Source: Streptomyces sp. SAI-135 (GTDB lineage Bacteria > Actinomycetota > Actinomycetes > Streptomycetales > Streptomycetaceae). Taken from it: DNA of 64,000 nucleotides. Location of the stretch: contig NZ_JARXYP010000002.1 of the NCBI RefSeq assembly GCF_029893805.1, positions 4,588,001 through 4,652,000 on the forward strand, given 5' to 3'. Under the pieces are notes generated by a model. The model saw nothing but the letters and a program-made list of their open reading frames with translations. It was not told the DNA's origin and did no database searches. Made by a program: the position numbers and the translations under genes. Shown piece by piece: positions 60,231 through 64,000 of this stretch (within the stretch, counting starts at the first letter, position 1; each line of letters begins with the position of its first letter).

Positions 60231-61307
60231 TCACAGCTGCTTGCGGAAGCCCTCCGCCACCTTCAGGAAGATGTCGTTCGCCTCGGCCTCCCCGACCGTC
60301 ACCCGCACGCCCTCGCCGGCGAAGGGCCGGACGACCACACCGTGCTGCTCACACGCCGCCGCGAAGTCGGCCGTGCGCTCCCCCAGCCGCAGCCAGACGA
60401 AGTTGGCCTGGGTCTCGGGCACCGTCCAGCCCTGGGCTCGCAACCCTTCCACCACACGGTTGCGCTCGCAGACCAGCGAGCCGACCCGGCCCAGGAGCTC
60501 GTCCTCGGCCCGCAGCGAGGCGATCGCCGCCTCCTGCGCGATCTGGCTCACCCCGAAGGGCACCGCTGTCTTGCGCAGCGCCGCGGCCACGGGCTCATGG
60601 GCGATCGCGAAGCCCACCCGGAGGCCCGCGAGACCGTACGCCTTGGAGAAGGTACGCAGGACGCAGACATTCGGGCGGGTGCGGTACAGCTCCACGCCGT
60701 CCGGCACCTCGGGGTCGCGGATGAACTCGCGGTAGGCCTCGTCCAGCACCACCAGCACATCACTCGGCACCCGGTCGAGGAATCGTTCCAGCTCGGCCCG
60801 CTTCACGACCGTGCCCGTCGGGTTGTTGGGGTTGCAGACGAAGATCAGCCGAGTCCGGTCGGTGATCGCGTCGGCCATCGCGTCCAGGTCGTGCACATCA
60901 CCCGGCGTCAGCGGCACCCGCACCGAGGTGGCACCGCTGATCTGCGTGATGATCGGGTACGCCTCGAAGGAGCGCCAGGCGTAGATCACCTCGTCACCCG
61001 GTCCCGAGGTCGCCTGGATCAGCTGCTGGGCGACACCGACGGAGCCGGTGCCCGTGGCCAGATGGGAGAGCGGGACACCGAAGCGCTCGGACAGCTCGTT
61101 CATCAGGGACGTGCAGGCCATGTCCGGGTAGCGGTTGAAGGAGGAGACCGCGGCCGTCACGGTCTCCAGCACACCGGGCAGCGGTGGATACGGGTTCTCG
61201 TTGGAGGACAGCTTGTAGGCCACCGGACCGTCGGCGGCGGGCTTGCCCGGCTTGTACGTGGGAATACCCTCCAGCTCGGCGCGCAGCTTGGGGCTTGTCT
61301 CGCTCAC
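60231..61307 (-). CDS. hisC: Histidinol-phosphate/aromatic aminotransferase (HisC family)
   Basis: 358 residues from GTG 61307, chosen for GAGGAGG at correct spacing; ATG 61322 is in frame. Class-II PLP fold: [41 protein letters not shown] and the PLP-lysine motif [16 protein letters not shown]. It acts in histidine synthesis or as an aromatic (phenylalanine) transaminase; with pheA about 24 kb away no operon link is visible. A second his-operon hisC is usual in Streptomyces, so the gene may be the hisC2/pat type. Confidence 0.9.
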   Translation of the reverse strand: MSETSPKLRAELEGIPTYKPGKPAADGPVAYKLSSNENPYPPLPGVLETVTAAVSSFNRYPDMACTSLMNELSERFGVPLSHLATGTGSVGVAQQLIQATSGPGDEVIYAWRSFEAYPIITQISGATSVRVPLTPGDVHDLDAMADAITDRTRLIFVCNPNNPTGTVVKRAELERFLDRVPSDVLVVLDEAYREFIRDPEVPDGVELYRTRPNVCVLRTFSKAYGLAGLRVGFAIAHEPVAAALRKTAVPFGVSQIAQEAAIASLRAEDELLGRVGSLVCERNRVVEGLRAQGWTVPETQANFVWLRLGERTADFAAACEQHGVVVRPFAGEGVRVTVGEAEANDIFLKVAEGFRKQL

Positions 61308-61745
61308 CGCAGTCCTCCTCATGACCACCGACTCATGACCACCGACTCATGGCGGCCGACTCCGGCAGCCGGCTTCCAATACTGCTCACCTTATGAGGAT
61401 TGCGCGCCGCTGCGTACAGGTGAGAACCAACCTCATCCGCCCCACAGGCATCAGGGGCATCACCGTACGAAGACAGACGAATCAAGGGGCGCGGTCACAT
61501 ATATCTATGCGCCGGTGGCTCACGCCGTAGCGCGCATCACCCGTGCAGGTGAGTTGAGACCTCTTCGAAACATCGGGGACTTGGCAGGCCCATGCGCGCC
61601 GACAAGTTACGTAGTGCCATTGGATCGTTTAACTGACTCTGTTTCAAAGGCAGTTGACACCAAATGACCTTGCAGAAACGTGCCTGTCAACGCGTGCATA
61701 TGCGTCCGCCCTACCCCACCGCATGAGCCCTACTATCGGCTCGCC
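61308..61745. other. Divergent intergenic region
   Basis: About 440 bases between hisC (minus) and the LacI gene (plus). It is A/T-richer than average around 61490-61680 and should contain both promoters. A short duplication of ACTCATGACCACCG is near the hisC end. No RNA gene or operator stands out. Confidence 0.5.
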
Positions 61746-62858
61746 ATGACAGCAGCAGGGAAGCACCAGGTGAGCCGCGCGGAAACCTCACGTCGAGGCA
61801 GCCGGCCGGGCCGGGCGGGCATCAGAGACGTGGCCGCCGCCGCCGGAGTCTCCATCACGACCGTCTCCGACGCCCTGAACGGCAAGGGCAGGCTCCCGGA
61901 CGCCACCCGCCGCCATGTCAGGGAGGTCGCCGACCGACTGGGCTACCGGCCCTCGGCCGCGGCCAGAACCCTCCGTACCGGCAAGTCGGGGCTCATCGGC
62001 CTGACCGTGACGACATACGGGGATGAACCTTTCACCTTCACCGAGTTCGCGTACTTCGCCGAGATGGCGCGGGCCGCCACCTCGGCCGCGCTGGCCCGCG
62101 GTTACGCCCTGGTCATCCTGCCGGCGACCTCGCGCCACGACGTGTGGTCGAACGTCGCCCTGGACGGCACGGTGGTCATCGACCCGTCCGACCAGGACCC
62201 GGTCGTCAGCGAACTGGTCCGACAGGGTCTGCCGGTGGTCTCCGACGGGCGCCCGGCCGGCGCCCTCCCGGTCACCGCCTGGGTCGACAACGACCACGAG
62301 GCCGCCGTCCTCGGGATCCTCGACCATCTGGCCGACGCCGGCGCCCGCCGCATCGGCCTGCTGACCGGGACGACGACGGACACGTACACCCATCTGTCGA
62401 CCACCGCGTATCTGCGCTGGTGCGAGCGGGTGGGCCAGGACCCGGTCTACGAGGCCTACCCGGCGCACGATCCGTGTGCGGGCGCCGTCGCCGCCGACCG
62501 GCTGCTCGCCCGCCCGGACCGGCCCGACGCGGTCTACGGCCTGTTCGACCCGAACGGCACGGACCTGCTGGCCGCCGCCCGCCGCTACGGACTGCGCGTC
62601 CCGGACGACCTGCTCATCGTCTGCTGCAGCGAGTCCACCGTGTACGCCAGCACCGAGCCGCCCGTCACCACGCTCTCCCTCAAGCCCCGACGCATCGGCA
62701 CGGCCGTGATCCAGCTCCTCATCGACGCCATCGAAGGGGTCGAATCGGACCAGCCGGTCGAGCAGGTGATACCGACCGAGCTGATCGTGCGCACCTCGTC
62801 CCAGCGGCGTGCCCCGCGCACGACGGTCAGCCCGCCGCGGTCGCCCGAGGAGGAGTAG
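61746..62858 (+). CDS. LacI-family transcriptional regulator
   Basis: 370 residues from ATG 61746. The helix-turn-helix and hinge are complete: RPGRAGIRDVAAAAGVSITTVSDALNGKGRLPDATRRHVREVADRLGYRPSAAARTLRTGKSG. The periplasmic-binding-protein-like sensor domain follows (about 85-340), including DAVYGLFDPNGTDLL. No sugar transport or catabolic gene is adjacent in the window, so its effector and targets are unknown. Confidence 0.93.
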   Translation: MTAAGKHQVSRAETSRRGSRPGRAGIRDVAAAAGVSITTVSDALNGKGRLPDATRRHVREVADRLGYRPSAAARTLRTGKSGLIGLTVTTYGDEPFTFTEFAYFAEMARAATSAALARGYALVILPATSRHDVWSNVALDGTVVIDPSDQDPVVSELVRQGLPVVSDGRPAGALPVTAWVDNDHEAAVLGILDHLADAGARRIGLLTGTTTDTYTHLSTTAYLRWCERVGQDPVYEAYPAHDPCAGAVAADRLLARPDRPDAVYGLFDPNGTDLLAAARRYGLRVPDDLLIVCCSESTVYASTEPPVTTLSLKPRRIGTAVIQLLIDAIEGVESDQPVEQVIPTELIVRTSSQRRAPRTTVSPPRSPEEE

Positions 62859-63374
62859 GCCGTCGGTCGGCGGATCGGGGCGCGGCGAACCAGCGGCTCC
62901 GGTCGACGGGGGCGGGTGCGGTGGTGCCGTGGTGCGGTGGTGCGGTGGTGCGGCCGGGTGTACGGCGGTGCGGTTCCCGGGCGTCCAGGCTCCTGGTCGG
63001 TCCCGAGGGTGTCGGGGCCCCCGGTGCCGAGGGTGGCCGGGCCGACGACACCGAGGGTGCCTGGGCCTGCGATGCAGAGGGTGGCCGGGCCCTCGGCCGC
63101 CGCACCCGCCGTCAACACCGCGGGGCGATCCGCCGCCTCCCGCGCCGGTGACCCGATCCGCCGTACAGCTGCCGCAGCGGAGCGCCCGGCAGGGGTCGAA
63201 GCCCGGCCCAATCGGGGCGAATGCCGCGGTGAACAGGAGTCTTGCTCCGATTCACCACCCCTGGGTCATCACACGGCGCGATCCGCATTCCTATGATGGG
63301 CCCACGACACCGCGGGCCGCTGCGACCAGGCAGTCCGAAGCGGTGCAGATGCGGCGCGATGGTGGAGGGGTCTG
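62859..63374. other. GC-rich intergenic region with short repeats
   Basis: About 515 bases. GCGGTGGT-type repeats occupy about 62918-62955, and four imperfect tandem copies of a 24-bp unit (core GAGGGTG, then CCGGGCC-like) occupy 63003-63098. No plausible gene is present. The promoter of the phosphoesterase gene should be in the last 100 bases. Confidence 0.6.
63003..63098. repeat. Four imperfect tandem copies of a 24-bp unit
   Basis: Units begin at 63003, 63027, 63051 and 63075, each with CCGAGGGTG or CAGAGGGTG followed by a GGGCC stretch. They are the third such array in the window. Confidence 0.75.
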
Positions 63375-64000
63375 ATGACTCAGGGGGCCGGTCAGGGACC
63401 CGAGGTGGAGCGCACGGCAGTGCTGCGCGACTTCCGGGTGCCCGCGTACGTCAACGAGACCGGTCCGTACGGCCACAGCACGCACCCCGGCGACGTCATT
63501 CCCGCCCACGAGGAGGCCTACCCGGAGGGGTACACCCCCACCGAGCAGGATCTGCCGGTCATCGACCACGGTGAAGGGTTCCAGCCCGTCGCCGACCCCG
63601 CCGAGCAGGCGGTGGACGGTCCCGGTCCGCTGTTCGTCGTCGGCGACGTCCACGGCTACCTCGACGAACTGATGGCCGCCCTCCACGAGAAGGGCCTGGT
63701 CGACGCCGCGGGCAACTGGTGCGCGGGCACCGCCCGGCTGTGGTTCCTCGGCGACTTCACCGACCGCGGGCCCGACGGCATCGGCGTCATCGACCTCGTG
63801 ATGCGGCTCTCCGCGGAGGCCGCCGCGGCGGGCGGCTACTGCAAGGCCCTCATGGGCAACCACGAGCTGCTGCTGATCGGCGCCAAGCGGTTCGGCGACA
63901 CCCCCGTCAACTCCGGCGCGGGCACCGCCACCTTCCAGGCCGCCTGGCTGCTCAACGGCGGGCAGAAGACCGACATGGACCGCCTCCAGGACCACCACCT
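63375..64000 (+). CDS. Metallophosphoesterase (partial at window edge)
   Basis: At least 208 residues from ATG 63375, open to the window end. Calcineurin-like motifs: FVVGDVHGYLDELMA (metal Asp and His), FLGDFTDRGPDG and LMGNHELLL. An unusual N-terminal extension of about 85 residues (Pro/Glu/Gly-rich, VPAYVNETGPYGHSTHPGDV) precedes the catalytic part. Substrate unknown; diadenosine polyphosphate or protein phosphate are possible. Confidence 0.88.
   Translation, partial: MTQGAGQGPEVERTAVLRDFRVPAYVNETGPYGHSTHPGDVIPAHEEAYPEGYTPTEQDLPVIDHGEGFQPVADPAEQAVDGPGPLFVVGDVHGYLDELMAALHEKGLVDAAGNWCAGTARLWFLGDFTDRGPDGIGVIDLVMRLSAEAAAAGGYCKALMGNHELLLIGAKRFGDTPVNSGAGTATFQAAWLLNGGQKTDMDRLQDHH

Noticed and set aside
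62585-63211. A minus-strand repeat protein with TLG-type units over the 24-bp array
   Set aside because: It overlaps the 3' end of the LacI gene and has no ribosome site; the repeats alone create the pattern.

Overview
The window is high-GC actinobacterial DNA with Streptomyces character. Many starts are GTG, stop/start overlaps of the GTGA and ATGA type are common, and codon third positions are strongly G/C. The gene order htrA - GDPD - copper operon/dtpA - pheA - serS - ABC transporters - kptA - cydCD/cydB/cydA - hisC matches what I recall of the origin-proximal core of Streptomyces chromosomes. Five perfect parS sites (GTTTCACGTGAAAC) and several DnaA-box clusters fit a position near oriC.

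Layout: (1) 1-3.6 kb: a MaoC/DUF35 pair resembling ChsH1/ChsH2, a small N/Q-rich secreted protein, a short Prim-Pol protein and a conserved hypothetical. (2) 3.69-15.86 kb: a complete pSAM2-type actinomycete integrative and conjugative element (AICE) in the 3' end of tRNA-Ser(UGA), bounded by 57-bp direct repeats. It carries int, xis, a RepSA-like initiator, a PP-loop (PAPS-reductase-like) enzyme, small zinc-ribbon and membrane (spread) proteins, a TraB/FtsK translocase, a KorSA-like repressor with three operator copies, and a Pif-like Nudix gene. Its right part is mostly non-coding but unusual: a 145-bp tandem duplication, long inverted repeats, 63-bp repeats, a parS site, a dnaA gene fragment and a small SinR-family (possibly Cas2/VapD-like) protein. 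(3) 15.9-30.6 kb: HtrA protease, GDPD, two RsbW-like ATPases, a SEC-C protein, a degenerate Prim-Pol protein, a GAF/PP2C phosphatase, aminopeptidase P, a MocR regulator with an MFS exporter, a CitG-like protein and an exported intradiol dioxygenase. (4) 30.8-37.0 kb: an extracytoplasmic copper operon (YcnI, Sco, PCuAC, CopC-CopD, DyP peroxidase DtpA/EfeB). (5) 37.1-45.0 kb: pheA, a DnaA-box-rich gap, serS (frameshifted in this sequence), a HAD phosphatase, tRNA-Ser(GCU) and a four-gene ABC export operon. (6) 45.2-49.6 kb: a four-gene translationally coupled operon (M24 peptidase homologue, EphD-like hydrolase-SDR fusion, PF10118-type metal hydrolase, MerR regulator). (7) 49.7-64 kb: kptA, LLM oxidoreductase, HAD, M23 peptidase, the cytochrome bd operon under a likely Rex operator, hisC, a LacI regulator and a partial metallophosphoesterase.

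The least explained parts are the right arm of the AICE (dnaA fragment, parS, nested palindromes), the frameshift in the normally essential serS, and the parS site buried in the hisC terminator palindrome. All function calls come from reading translations and motifs. No database search was run.
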